The notes beneath the pieces were generated by a model. It saw only the letters and a program-made list of their open reading frames with translations. It was not told the origin of the DNA and did no database searches. A DNA stretch of 64,000 bases, from contig NZ_PEND01000005.1 in the NCBI RefSeq assembly GCF_002844195.1, forward strand, positions 462,438 to 526,437. Reading direction: 5' to 3'. Of this stretch, positions 51,049 to 59,327 are shown in pieces. This stretch comes from Halegenticoccus soli (GTDB lineage: Archaea > Halobacteriota > Halobacteria > Halobacteriales > Haloferacaceae). The position numbers and the translations under genes were made by a program. Positions within the stretch are counted from its first letter, which is position 1, and the number at the start of each line of letters is the position of its first letter.

Positions 51049-52761
51049 CTATCGGCGAACTGGTTGACACATTTTTCCGTCGTGCTCCGGGGAGGCGCTG
51101 ATCGAAAGGGGATCCCGACCGGTCGTGCTGTAGATGAGATTCCGCTCGGTGGTCCACCCGCGGTAGGTCCCGGCGGTGACGGTCTCCGGCGCCGCCGGGA
51201 AGAGGTGCGCGCCGGTCGTCGTCCACGACCGCTGTGAGATCGTCGGACACGAGGGGCTGGGCCCCCCGCTGAGCCACGTGGCGGCGGGTTCGATCGTCCG
51301 CTCCGTCCGCGTCGGGTAGTAATTTTTCCCGAGCGTGGTGAGCGAGTGATCCGCGGTCCACTGGTCGTCGAGGTGGGACGCGGCGAACGACACGGCCGCG
51401 AACTCCGATTCGTTCGTCGTGCTCGGGAACGAGAGCGTGTCCAGGTTGACGAACGCGATCGGCGCGGTCAGGACGAGGCTCACCACGAGCAGGACGAGGA
51501 GACCCCGCCTGACCGCGGGTCGGCCGGCGAACCCCATCGCGGTCGGCGGCGACAGGCGGGGGCTGACGTACCGGACCGTCGCCAGCGCGGCCAGCGCGAG
51601 CACCGGGAAGTGCGCGAACGTCTGGGTCCGCATCACGGTTCCGAAGAACTCCGGCGTCAGCGCCGCCGTCAGCGAGTAGAACGTCATCACGATCGGGGCG
51701 GCGAGCAGCGCCAGGAGCACGACGCCCGTCGCCGGCTCCCGAGAGAGCACCGGGAGCGACCGGCTGGCGAGCGCGACCGGGACGAGCAACAGGAGGACGA
51801 GCCCGAGAAGCGGCAGGGGGGTTCTGACCGTCCCGGGGAAGATCGTCTGGAAGACGTTCGCCACGAGGACCGCGAATCCGATCGCCACCGGGGCGAGGAA
51901 GGCGGCGCGCTTGAGGCGGTCGCTCGTCCGCAGGAACCAGGCGATCCCGATCACGAGGAGGATCAGCCAGGCGACGAACAGCCCCGGGTACGAGAGGACC
52001 CGTCCGGTGTACGGCACCGTGAGCGGGGTCCGCTCTGCGACCCAGTAGTAGGCGGCGAAGTACCCCCAGAAACCGCCGACGAACCCGAGCCCGACGACGG
52101 CGGTCCGCGTCGCGGGCGTCCGGAACAGGTGCGCCGCCAGCACCCCGATCACGACGATGCCGGCCATCAGCGTGCTGAACGTGTGGGTCACGGGATAGAG
52201 GAGCATGAACAGCGCGACGAGGCCGAGCCAGCGCCGGTCGGACGACGCCAGCGCCCGGTGCAGCGCCAGCGCGAGCAGCGGCAGGTACAGGAGCCCGATC
52301 ACCTCCTCGTCGGGGATGCCCGTCCGCCGCAGGTACAGCCCCTCGACCGCGAGCGAGAACCCGACGAGCGCGGCGACCCACCTGATCTCACGGCCGGGCC
52401 ACCGGAGGTTCTGACCCGCCCGGCGGACGAGAGCGATCGCGACGAGACACGTGGCCGCGCCGACGAACGCGATCAGCGGCTGGACGACGCGGACCGGAAC
52501 GCCGTCGAGCACGACGCTCGCCGCCGCGAGGAAGCTCGCGAAGCCGAGGTGGTCCGCGCGGAGGTGGGACAGGGGGAAGTGACCCGTCGCGAGCGCGTCG
52601 CGGGCGTACGCGGCGTACTCGAACCCGTCCAGCGTCGACGGGAGCGGGCTCCAGTAGAGCGTGAGCGTCCGCATGGCGACGGCGACGGCGAACACGGCGA
52701 GGCAGACGAGCGCGTAGTCGCGGGGGCCCATCCCGACGCGCTCGGATCGGCGGCCGGTCAT
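51049..52761 (-). CDS. GT-C-like polytopic membrane protein
   Basis: The protein has 570 residues with about 11-13 membrane helices. The first extracellular loop contains LDGFEYAAYARDALATGHFPL, with an acidic residue and pattern like GT39/oligosaccharyl-transferase-type GT-C enzymes, and the C-terminal about 115 residues form a soluble domain (FVNLDTLSFPSTTNESEFAAVSF) ending CQPVRR. GT-C proteins transfer sugars from lipid carriers; this assignment is by topology only. Its start overlaps the upstream permease stop (ATGA at 52758-52761), so it is tied to the FtsX-type transporter, an unusual combination. Confidence 0.7.
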   Translation of the reverse strand: MTGRRSERVGMGPRDYALVCLAVFAVAVAMRTLTLYWSPLPSTLDGFEYAAYARDALATGHFPLSHLRADHLGFASFLAAASVVLDGVPVRVVQPLIAFVGAATCLVAIALVRRAGQNLRWPGREIRWVAALVGFSLAVEGLYLRRTGIPDEEVIGLLYLPLLALALHRALASSDRRWLGLVALFMLLYPVTHTFSTLMAGIVVIGVLAAHLFRTPATRTAVVGLGFVGGFWGYFAAYYWVAERTPLTVPYTGRVLSYPGLFVAWLILLVIGIAWFLRTSDRLKRAAFLAPVAIGFAVLVANVFQTIFPGTVRTPLPLLGLVLLLLVPVALASRSLPVLSREPATGVVLLALLAAPIVMTFYSLTAALTPEFFGTVMRTQTFAHFPVLALAALATVRYVSPRLSPPTAMGFAGRPAVRRGLLVLLVVSLVLTAPIAFVNLDTLSFPSTTNESEFAAVSFAASHLDDQWTADHSLTTLGKNYYPTRTERTIEPAATWLSGGPSPSCPTISQRSWTTTGAHLFPAAPETVTAGTYRGWTTERNLIYSTTGRDPLSISASPEHDGKMCQPVRR

Positions 52762-55700
52762 CGCTGCGGTCGGGACGACGGACGGTCGTCGGGGCGGTCG
52801 TCCGGGCGGTCCGGGGTCGGTCGCTGCCGGGTTCCGCCGAGCAGCGCCGCCGGCGCGGGCTTGAACAGCGAGGCGGCGGCGAGACCGGCGCTGAGGACGG
52901 CGAGCGCGAGCGCTCCCGCGCCGACCGCGGCGAGCAGCGCAGCGGAGAGCGCCGGGCGCAGAGTCACGCCGAAGAGCGTGAGCCGCCCCGCCGAAAGCAG
53001 CGCGGTCGTCAGGCCGACCGAGAGGACGAGCGCCAGGCCGGTCGCGACGACGCCGATCTTGAACGCGTCCAGGAGGACGGTACCGACGACCGCCGCGGGC
53101 GTCGCGCCCGTCGCGCGGCGGATTCCGACAGTGCGGCGGCGGGCGTGGACGGCCTGGGCGAACGTCGCGGTCGTCCCGCCGACGGTCATGAGTCCGGTCA
53201 AGCCGACCACCACGCCCAGCAGCAGCCGGATGTTTCCGAACGCCGTCTCGATCCCCTGGCCGAGCCCGGTGCCGCCCAGCTCCCGGCCGCTGGTCGCCAC
53301 CGCGGAGCCGAGCCGGTCGTCGCCGCGAACGGTGTACTCACTATTTGCGATCACATCGTCGTTTACAATAACGCTGACGGTGTACGTACCCGCCGGACGA
53401 CGAGCGAGTCCCGCGGCGAGCTGCCGCGTCTCGCCGGGGTCGAGCGTGACGGAGCGGGAGACGCCGCCGCCGGGGCCGTCAACGCGAACCCGCTGGGTGA
53501 GCGTCTCGTTCCACGGGTTGGTCAGCTCGACCGCCGCCACCGGTTCCACGATGACCGTCGGCGCGGACGGCTTCACGCGCAGGGACGCCTCGAACCGCCT
53601 GTCGGCGGACTCGCCCACGCTGACCTCCTCCGACGCGGTCCGACCGTCGGCGTCGACGGCGACCGTGTAGTTCCCCGGCACCTCGGGAAGCGGGAGCCGC
53701 GCGACGCCGTTCGATCCCGTCGTCGCGGTCCGGCCGTCGACCGAGACGGTCGCGTTCGCCACGGGGCCGGAGGCGTCGGTGACGCGGACCTGCGGCGTCG
53801 AACCGGGCGGGGCGGTCGACGGGAGCCGCTCGACGCTGATCGCGTCGGCGGGCGGGACGGAGACGTTCCGGCGGACGTTCCCCGCCGCGAGTTCGTACGT
53901 CCCGGGTTCGACGTCGCCGAACGAGACGTTCTCCGCCGCGCTCTCTCCGGGACCGAGCGTCAGTCGAACCCGTTCGGTTCGGTCCCCGAGGGACACGGTC
54001 ACCGTCCGTTCGCTCCGTTCGAGCCCCGCGTTCCGCGCGGTGACGGTGACGGTCGCGGAGCCGTTTTCGGCTCGGCGGACCGGAGAGACGTCGACGACGG
54101 TGATCGTGGAGGCGTCGCCGCCGTCGTGCGCCGCTGACGGGGACTCGGTCGTGCGGACGAACTGGACCATCCCCGGCTCGGCCGACGAGAGGTGCCGCGC
54201 GGTCGGGAGGCTCACCAGGAGCTGATCGTCGGTCGGGCCGGGTGCGTCGAACGTCCCCACGACGGTGACCTCCGTGAATCCGGGGTCCGTGCTGCCGCCG
54301 AGCGTCACCGTGTCGCCGACCCCGACGCCGAGCGTCGCCGCGAGGTCGGACCCGACGACCGCTTCGTCGTCCGCCGCGGGCGGCCTCCCGCGAACGAGTT
54401 CAGCGTCGCTCAGCGACGCGTAGGCGGAGTAGTTCACGCCGCGGGCGAGAAACGGCTCGCCCCCGTTGACCTCGAACAGGAGGATCTCCGGGCTCGCCGG
54501 GCGGCCGTCCGCGCGGAGCGCCCCCGCGTAGCTCTCGGGGACTTTGCTGGCGACGGGGTGCTTTGCGCCCGGTTCGGTGATCGTGACGCCCTCCGAGGCG
54601 GTGAGCGGCGCGGCGAGGCCGCCGATCGTCGCCACGAGGAGCGCGAACGTGACGAACACGGTCAGCGTCGCCGTCGTCGGGACGAGCGCCCGCCAGTCGA
54701 GCAGGCGAGTGCGCAGGCGGCGGCGGAGGAACGCGGGGATCGGCCCGGGGTGCTCGTCGCTCCCGGACGGACGGCGGGACGCCGAAATCGCGCCCGGTTC
54801 GCAGCGCGCGACGGACAGCGCCGCGACGAGACCGGCGAGGCCGCCGGCGAGGACGAGTCCGACCACCGCCGGGACCAGCACGGTCAGCGTGTCCGCGGTC
54901 ACCTGCACGTTCAGCGACGTCGGGAGGCCGGTGAAGAGCGCGAGGTTGACCGCGGCGCGGGTCAGGATGGCGCCCGCGGCGTAGCCGGCCGCCGCCCCGA
55001 CGAGCGACAGGAGGGCCGCGCGGCCGGCGAACAGCGCCAGAATCCGCCCCGGCGACGCGCCGGTCGCCCGGAGGACCCTGATCGTCCGGAGGCGGTCTCT
55101 GACCATCATCCGGGTGACGCTGTAGACGGTCACGGCGACGAGGATCCCGCCGGCGATCGTCGCGAGGCGCAGCAGGCTGACGAGTTGCGTCGTCCCGGCG
55201 ACGAAGAACGGGAACGCCGAGACGAACGGGACGCCGGTGTCGGCGACGGCGCGATCCGTCGCCGAACCGCTGACGACGAACGCGCCGGTCGGTCCGAGCC
55301 GGTCGACGGTGTCGACCGAGGCGACGTACCAGGAGGGGTCGATCACGGACGCGCCGTCCCGGGGGACGACCCGCACCCGCTCCGTCGCCTCGGTCCCGGA
55401 GATCCGGCGGATCCGAGCGTCGGTGACGTCTCCTCGGCTCAGCCCGTCCTCGGGCGGCTCGGGGAAGCGAACCTGCTCCCCGCGCGCCAGTTCCGGGGGC
55501 GGATCGCTCGGGACGCCGACGACCGTGTGCGTCGTCCCGTCCCCGATCTCGACGCGCGCGGAGGGCAGCACCACCCCGTCCGGGCCGGCCGCGGCTCGCG
55601 CCTCCTCGACCGACGCGTACCGCGTCACCGTCCCGTCCGAGTCGTACTCCTCGGCGATCGCCGACGTCTGTGCGCCCGCGGCGAAAACGACGAGCGTGGT

Positions 55701-55793
55701 GCCCGTGAGGAAGGCGACGGTGGCCGCGATCACGAGGACGGCGAGCCGATCGCGGCGGGACCAGCGAAACAGAATCGAGCGTCGGTAACCCAT
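52758..55793 (-). CDS. FtsX-type ABC permease with Ig-like region (paralogue of 47100)
   Basis: The protein has 1011 residues and the same plan as the 47100 gene: N-terminal helix, FtsX helices (about 210-350; YSVTRMMVRDRLRTIRVLRATGASPGRILALFAGR), MacB-like domain (EAVVGSDLAATLGVGVGDTVTLGGS), Ig/CARDB-like modules and a C-terminal FtsX domain (AVHARRRTVGIRRATGATP). The two are perhaps 50% similar, clearly paralogues. It is the first gene of the operon; a TATA-like TACGTATTTC element lies at about 55826-55836. It likely forms a heteromeric LolCDE-like complex with 47100 and the 50302 ATPase. Confidence 0.88.
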   Translation of the reverse strand: MGYRRSILFRWSRRDRLAVLVIAATVAFLTGTTLVVFAAGAQTSAIAEEYDSDGTVTRYASVEEARAAAGPDGVVLPSARVEIGDGTTHTVVGVPSDPPPELARGEQVRFPEPPEDGLSRGDVTDARIRRISGTEATERVRVVPRDGASVIDPSWYVASVDTVDRLGPTGAFVVSGSATDRAVADTGVPFVSAFPFFVAGTTQLVSLLRLATIAGGILVAVTVYSVTRMMVRDRLRTIRVLRATGASPGRILALFAGRAALLSLVGAAAGYAAGAILTRAAVNLALFTGLPTSLNVQVTADTLTVLVPAVVGLVLAGGLAGLVAALSVARCEPGAISASRRPSGSDEHPGPIPAFLRRRLRTRLLDWRALVPTTATLTVFVTFALLVATIGGLAAPLTASEGVTITEPGAKHPVASKVPESYAGALRADGRPASPEILLFEVNGGEPFLARGVNYSAYASLSDAELVRGRPPAADDEAVVGSDLAATLGVGVGDTVTLGGSTDPGFTEVTVVGTFDAPGPTDDQLLVSLPTARHLSSAEPGMVQFVRTTESPSAAHDGGDASTITVVDVSPVRRAENGSATVTVTARNAGLERSERTVTVSLGDRTERVRLTLGPGESAAENVSFGDVEPGTYELAAGNVRRNVSVPPADAISVERLPSTAPPGSTPQVRVTDASGPVANATVSVDGRTATTGSNGVARLPLPEVPGNYTVAVDADGRTASEEVSVGESADRRFEASLRVKPSAPTVIVEPVAAVELTNPWNETLTQRVRVDGPGGGVSRSVTLDPGETRQLAAGLARRPAGTYTVSVIVNDDVIANSEYTVRGDDRLGSAVATSGRELGGTGLGQGIETAFGNIRLLLGVVVGLTGLMTVGGTTATFAQAVHARRRTVGIRRATGATPAAVVGTVLLDAFKIGVVATGLALVLSVGLTTALLSAGRLTLFGVTLRPALSAALLAAVGAGALALAVLSAGLAAASLFKPAPAALLGGTRQRPTPDRPDDRPDDRPSSRPQR

Positions 55794-55917
55794 TGATCAG
55801 TGTTTGCTGCGATTGTCCCGAACGTTGAAATACGTATCGTTGGAGTATATTTTCATTTTTTACGTTCGGTCGTTAAGACGGGGAAGGTGTCGATTTCGCG
55901 AATTCAGCGTAATTCAA

Positions 55918-56510
55918 GATGGAGCCTCCGGCCTCAAGGAGCGACCGAAGGGAGCGAGTAGGCCGGAGAGGAAACCGACATGGTACGACAAACCGGCATA
56001 CTGCGACCGACCGACTCCCGATCGTATAAATACCGTCGGCCCCCCTCTGAAGTATGGACGTGCGCCGAACCGCCGTCGTGAAACTCGCCGTTTCCGACGA
56101 GCAACGTGACGCACTCCACCGAACCGCCGAGCAATACCTGTACTGTGCGAACCGCACCGCCGACTACTGTTGGTCGGACACGTCGTTCACCAAGTGCAAG
56201 ACCAACAAACGAAAGGTGAGGGACGCGCTCTACTCCGAACTTCGAGAGAAGACAGACCTACAGGCACAACTCGTCCAAGCCGCCATCCGGCGAGCCGTCG
56301 AAGCCGTCAAAGGCGTTGTCGAACGATGGAAGAAGGGACGGCGCGTCTCTTGCCCGACGTTCACCGCCGAGACGATGGACTACGACACGCGGAGCGCGAC
56401 CTTCTACCGACGCAAGGTGTCGCTGGCAACTGTTGAGGGCCGGGCCGAACCGTCGTTCATAATGAATGCAAGGTGGAAACCCGCGTCTTTAGGCGCGGGA
56501 GGAAGCCGAC
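55918..56510 (+). mobile_element. Internally deleted IS1341-type element
   Basis: Left-end hairpin arms CTCCGGCCT (55926) and AGGCCGGAG (near 55960) precede a tnpB start at 56054. The TnpB N-terminus (DVRRTAVVKLAVSDEQ, then LHRTAEQYLYCANRTADYC) continues for about 140 residues to TVEGRAEPSF (about 56457), then joins directly to a right-end hairpin CCCGCG...CGCGGG (56480-56499) followed by AGGAAGCCGAC. RuvC and zinc-finger parts are missing. It is therefore a short derivative that kept both ends. Confidence 0.7.
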
Positions 56511-56569
56511 AACCCATTACACAATCCACGTACGTTGGCAGGCCGACTCCCCACGCCAATCCAAACTAA
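56054..56569 (+). pseudogene. tnpB, N-terminal fragment
   Basis: The coding frame covers the HTH/wedge part of TnpB only and then reads through the right-end hairpin to a stop at 56567. It includes QAQLVQAAIRRAVEAVKGVV and ERWKKGRRVSCPTF, conserved in TnpB. No catalytic residue is present. Known relatives with intact RuvC domains are RNA-guided nucleases; this fragment cannot be. The hybrid C-terminus (RQPITQSTYVGRPTPHANPN) is derived from element end and flank. Confidence 0.7.
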
Positions 56570-57086
56570 TATAAATACAGGATATTACACATGAAGTACG
56601 GATGGTGGAAGACTCAGCCACTCGGACCGTCCCCGTCAAACTCGACGTGGACGAGAGTGCCGCTGACCTCCTCCACCAGACCACCGATCACTTTCTCGCC
56701 GCCGCCAACTACGTCGTAGACGTAGCGTGGAAACCAGACTGGAAAATCACCAGCAAACAGAAACTCCACGACCTCACCTACTACGACGTACGAGACGACT
56801 CCCCACTCCCGGCCAACCTCGTGCAAGCCGCACGAAACCACGCCGCAGAAGCCGTCAAAGGCTGTGTTGAACGCTGGAAACAAGGCAAGAAAGCCTCGAA
56901 ACCACACTTCACGTCGCGGTTCGCCAGCTACGATGCCCGAACCGTCACAATCAACGACGCGACCAGCAAAAGTCTGGGCGTGGAGGCGCACCCGTAGGCG
57001 TGCGCTTGAACAGCGGGATGATGAACGTGAACGGCGAGTATTCGCCTCCTGCCCTGAGCAGTTAGAACGGGAGTCCACGCTGAATG

Positions 57087-57106
57087 CCACGCCCTTCAGG
57101 GCGTGG
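57087..57106 (+). repeat. Solo IS end hairpin inside tnpB
   Basis: CCACGCCC-TTCA-GGGCGTGG is preceded by a tail-like sequence (57000-57082) resembling the end of a different TnpB subgroup. It interrupts the 56602 pseudogene, so one element end appears to lie within another element. Confidence 0.65.
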
Positions 57107-57322
57107 TAGCTTACTCTCCCGGCAGACAGCCCAACGCCCTACGAACGGTATGTTCTCTTCGAGGACTACGAGTTCCGTGAGAGTACCCTTCGGTACGATG
57201 CGGCAACAGACGAGTTCTACCTCAATATCTCGACCCGGCGGTGTGAGTCGGACGGCGACGAAGCAGAGGTTCCGGTAGATACCGGGCACCCCGACCAAAC
57301 GGTCCTCGGTATCGACCTCGGC

Positions 57323-57378
57323 GTTCGCAAGAGCTTCGCTCTTGCGCAGCCCATCAGAAATCTCTGATTTCTGAGGAC
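57323..57378. repeat. Twin-hairpin insert in RuvC-I of tnpB (56 nt)
   Basis: The hairpins are 57326-57346 (9-bp stem, loop TTC, GAA on the other strand) and 57354-57374 (9-bp stem, loop TCT). The block starts GTTCG and ends GGAC. Removing it restores GGC-GTCAACAG, that is GVNS after VLGIDL. The insert introduces a TGA and a frame change. Confidence 0.85.
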
Positions 57379-58045
57379 GTCAACAGTCTCGCCGTCTCCT
57401 CAACCGGCACGTTCTGGCAGGGAGACGACTACGACCACTGGTGTCGTGAGTTCGAAAAGCGACGTGGGGAGATGCAACAGCGCGGCACGCAGGCCGCACA
57501 CAATGCCCTGCTTCGACTCGGGAAACGCGAAGAAGCGTGGCGCAAACAGTACATCCACACGGTTGCTAACGAACTTGTCGCGGAAGCCGTCGAACACGAC
57601 TGCGACGTTATCGTGTTCGAGGACTTGACCGATATACGCGACCGACTTCCACACGCAAAGTGGCACCACGTTTGGGCGTTCCGACGCCTCTACGAGTACG
57701 TTGAGTACAAAGCGCCCGAGCAGGGCGTCTCCGTGGAACAAGTCGAGCCGAACCACGCGTCCCAACGCTGTTCTCGGACGGACTGTGGGTTCACGCATGA
57801 GACAACCGCCACGGAGAACGCTTCTGTTGCCAGAAGTGCGGGTACGGGGTGAACGCGGATTACAACGGCGCGAAGAACATTGGGCTACGATACGCCCGGA
57901 AGCGGACACACAGACTCCGTTCCTCGCCCACGTCGGGGAGCGGAGACGCAGAAGTAGACCTGCGTATAAATGGTGGAACGTTGAACGGTGAGAGTCACCG
58001 GCCTATTGCCGGAGACTGATTGCCGGGAGTCCATATCAAAGCCAC

Positions 58046-58101
58046 CGAAAGACGAAGCCTTTCGAGGCCTCGACGGAGCTTCGCTCCGTCGGTGGCCCCA
58101 C
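58046..58101. repeat. Twin-hairpin insert in tnpB tail, upstream copy
   Basis: The hairpins are 58046-58064 (one mismatch, loop GAA) and 58071-58091 (perfect, loop TTC), flanked by CCACC at 58042-58046 and 58098-58102, like a short target duplication. Outer arms GCCACCG/CGGTGGC are complementary. Removal restores the TnpB tail VHIKATLKDRGAES. Confidence 0.8.
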
Positions 58102-58125
58102 CCTCAAGGACCGAGGCGCGGAGTC

Positions 58126-58179
58126 GTTCGAGACGGCGTCGCCGTCTCGTGATGACGAGAGAGCGAAGCTCTCTCGGAC
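58126..58179. repeat. Twin-hairpin insert in tnpB tail (GTTCG...GAC, 54 nt)
   Basis: The hairpins are 58129-58149 (loop GTC) and 58156-58176 (loop GAA), with the same linker TGATGA and the same flanks GTC/CACGC as the insert at 290-345, but different stem bases with pairing kept. Removal restores GAESTPRE and the stop. Confidence 0.85.
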
Positions 58180-58366
58180 CACGCCGAGGGAGTAGGGTAG
58201 TTTACTGGAGGCGAACGTCCCATCGAACGAGAGATCGGTTCCGCTCGCCGAGTCGAACGGGGCGGAATAAAATCGACAGACGGAGATCCGAAACACGGTG
58301 TAGTAGGCGACCCGGTGCCGGCTAGTGGAGGGAAGTGTTTTGACTGTCCGCTCACAATGTACACAC

Positions 58367-58690
58367 ATGAGTTCCGGGTCGGGAGAGAAAAAGCGTGTCC
58401 AGTTCCGCGCGCCGAAAGGGCTGGTCGACCGAGCCGACGCGCTCGCGACCGTGTTCGAGACGGATCGAACGGACGTCCTCATCACCGCTCTCCGGGGGTA
58501 CCTGCGCGACGCCGCGCACTCCGACGAGGTGAAACAGGAGATCGCCGACGCGTTCTACGGCGACGAGATCACCTTCGAGGAGCTGAAATCGCTCGTCGGG
58601 CACGAGGAGGCGGCGAACTTCCGCGTTCTCAAACGGCAGTTGAGCGACGAGTTCGTCGACGAGGTTGCGGAGGAGCTGGCCGAACCGTAG
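58367..58690 (+). CDS. VapB/RHH-like antitoxin candidate
   Basis: The protein has 107 residues. It starts MSSGSGEKKRVQFRAPKGLVDRADALAT, a ribbon-helix-helix-like N-terminus (VQFRAPKGLVDRADALATVFETDRTDVLITALRGYL), with an acidic C-terminus (LSDEFVDEVAEELAEP). It stops immediately before the PIN-domain gene (58691), the usual antitoxin-toxin order. It would bind DNA of its own promoter and the PIN toxin. A CTCACAATGTACACAC stretch precedes it; no clear TATA. Confidence 0.75.
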   Translation: MSSGSGEKKRVQFRAPKGLVDRADALATVFETDRTDVLITALRGYLRDAAHSDEVKQEIADAFYGDEITFEELKSLVGHEEAANFRVLKRQLSDEFVDEVAEELAEP

Positions 58691-59215
58691 ATGGCGCGGA
58701 TCGTCGCCGACACGTCCGCCCTCGTCAGTTTAGGTACCGTCACAGACGCCGAGCCGAATCCCTTCGACCTGCTCGTCGAGTCGCACGAGGTGACTCTTCC
58801 AGAGCAAGTCGCCGAAGAACTCGCAGAGACGGCGTCTTACGACGACACCTCGGGAAAGGCAGCGCAGGCGGTTCTCGACCGTCGTTCCGCGTTCGAGGTC
58901 CGTCCGGTCGACCTCGACGAAGCGTTCCCGCTGGACGACGGCGAGAACGCAGCGGTCACGCTGGCAAACGAGGTCGACGCGGTTCAACTTCTCTGCGACG
59001 AGTTCAATCGGTTGGCGCTCGTTCACGCCTCGCTGGCGGGACCGCGGCTCGTGACGACGCCGATCCTGCTGGTCGCGTTCGTTCGTAACGACGTTCTCTC
59101 CTCCGAGGCTGCCGAGTCGTTCTTAACCGAGATAAGCGAAGCCCGTAGCTGGTCGGCGAACTCCTACGTCGCGCGTGCGAAATCGACGCTTCGACGGCAA
59201 CGCGAGAGCGTTTGA
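58691..59215 (+). CDS. PIN-domain protein (VapC-like toxin candidate)
   Basis: This 174-residue PIN fold has Asp in VADTSALVSL (residue 6), Glu in VAEELAETASY, Asp-Gly-Glu-Asn in DDGENAAVTLANE and Asp in LCDEFNRLAL, the usual acidic Mg2+ site, and a C-terminal helical part. VapC toxins cleave tRNA or rRNA; here the partner is the immediately upstream RHH-like gene. The pair is next to the IS cluster, consistent with mobile or stabilising TA modules. ATG 58691 abuts the upstream stop. Confidence 0.82.
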   Translation: MARIVADTSALVSLGTVTDAEPNPFDLLVESHEVTLPEQVAEELAETASYDDTSGKAAQAVLDRRSAFEVRPVDLDEAFPLDDGENAAVTLANEVDAVQLLCDEFNRLALVHASLAGPRLVTTPILLVAFVRNDVLSSEAAESFLTEISEARSWSANSYVARAKSTLRRQRESV

Positions 59216-59327
59216 CGGGGTCGGGTCGAATACGTCGGGACTCGACACCGGTTCTTCCGGCAGTGGTTCAGACCTTGATGTTACACACAGGAAAACGAAT
59301 ATAGGCCCCCGTCGCCACAGTTCGATC

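Larger units (their letters stand above)
56602..58190 (+). pseudogene. tnpB, full length but disrupted by inserts and frame breaks
   Basis: A complete TnpB can be followed: N-terminus MVEDSATRTVPVKLDVDE (56602), stop at 56995 where a foreign IS tail begins (57000-57110), then SPTPYERYVLFEDYEF, RuvC-I VLGIDLGV interrupted at 57323-57378, then NSLAVSSTGTFWQGDD, RuvC-II VIVFEDLTDIRDRLPHA (Glu present), zinc finger CSRTDCGF...CCQKCGYG with a frame break near 57800, Ruv[15 protein letters not shown], and the tail GVHIKAT...LKDRGAEST...PRE split by two hairpin blocks (58046-58101 and 58126-58179). The element end is near 58205 (GGGTAGTTTACT). Three separate hairpin insertions in one gene is exceptional. 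Confidence 0.8.
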
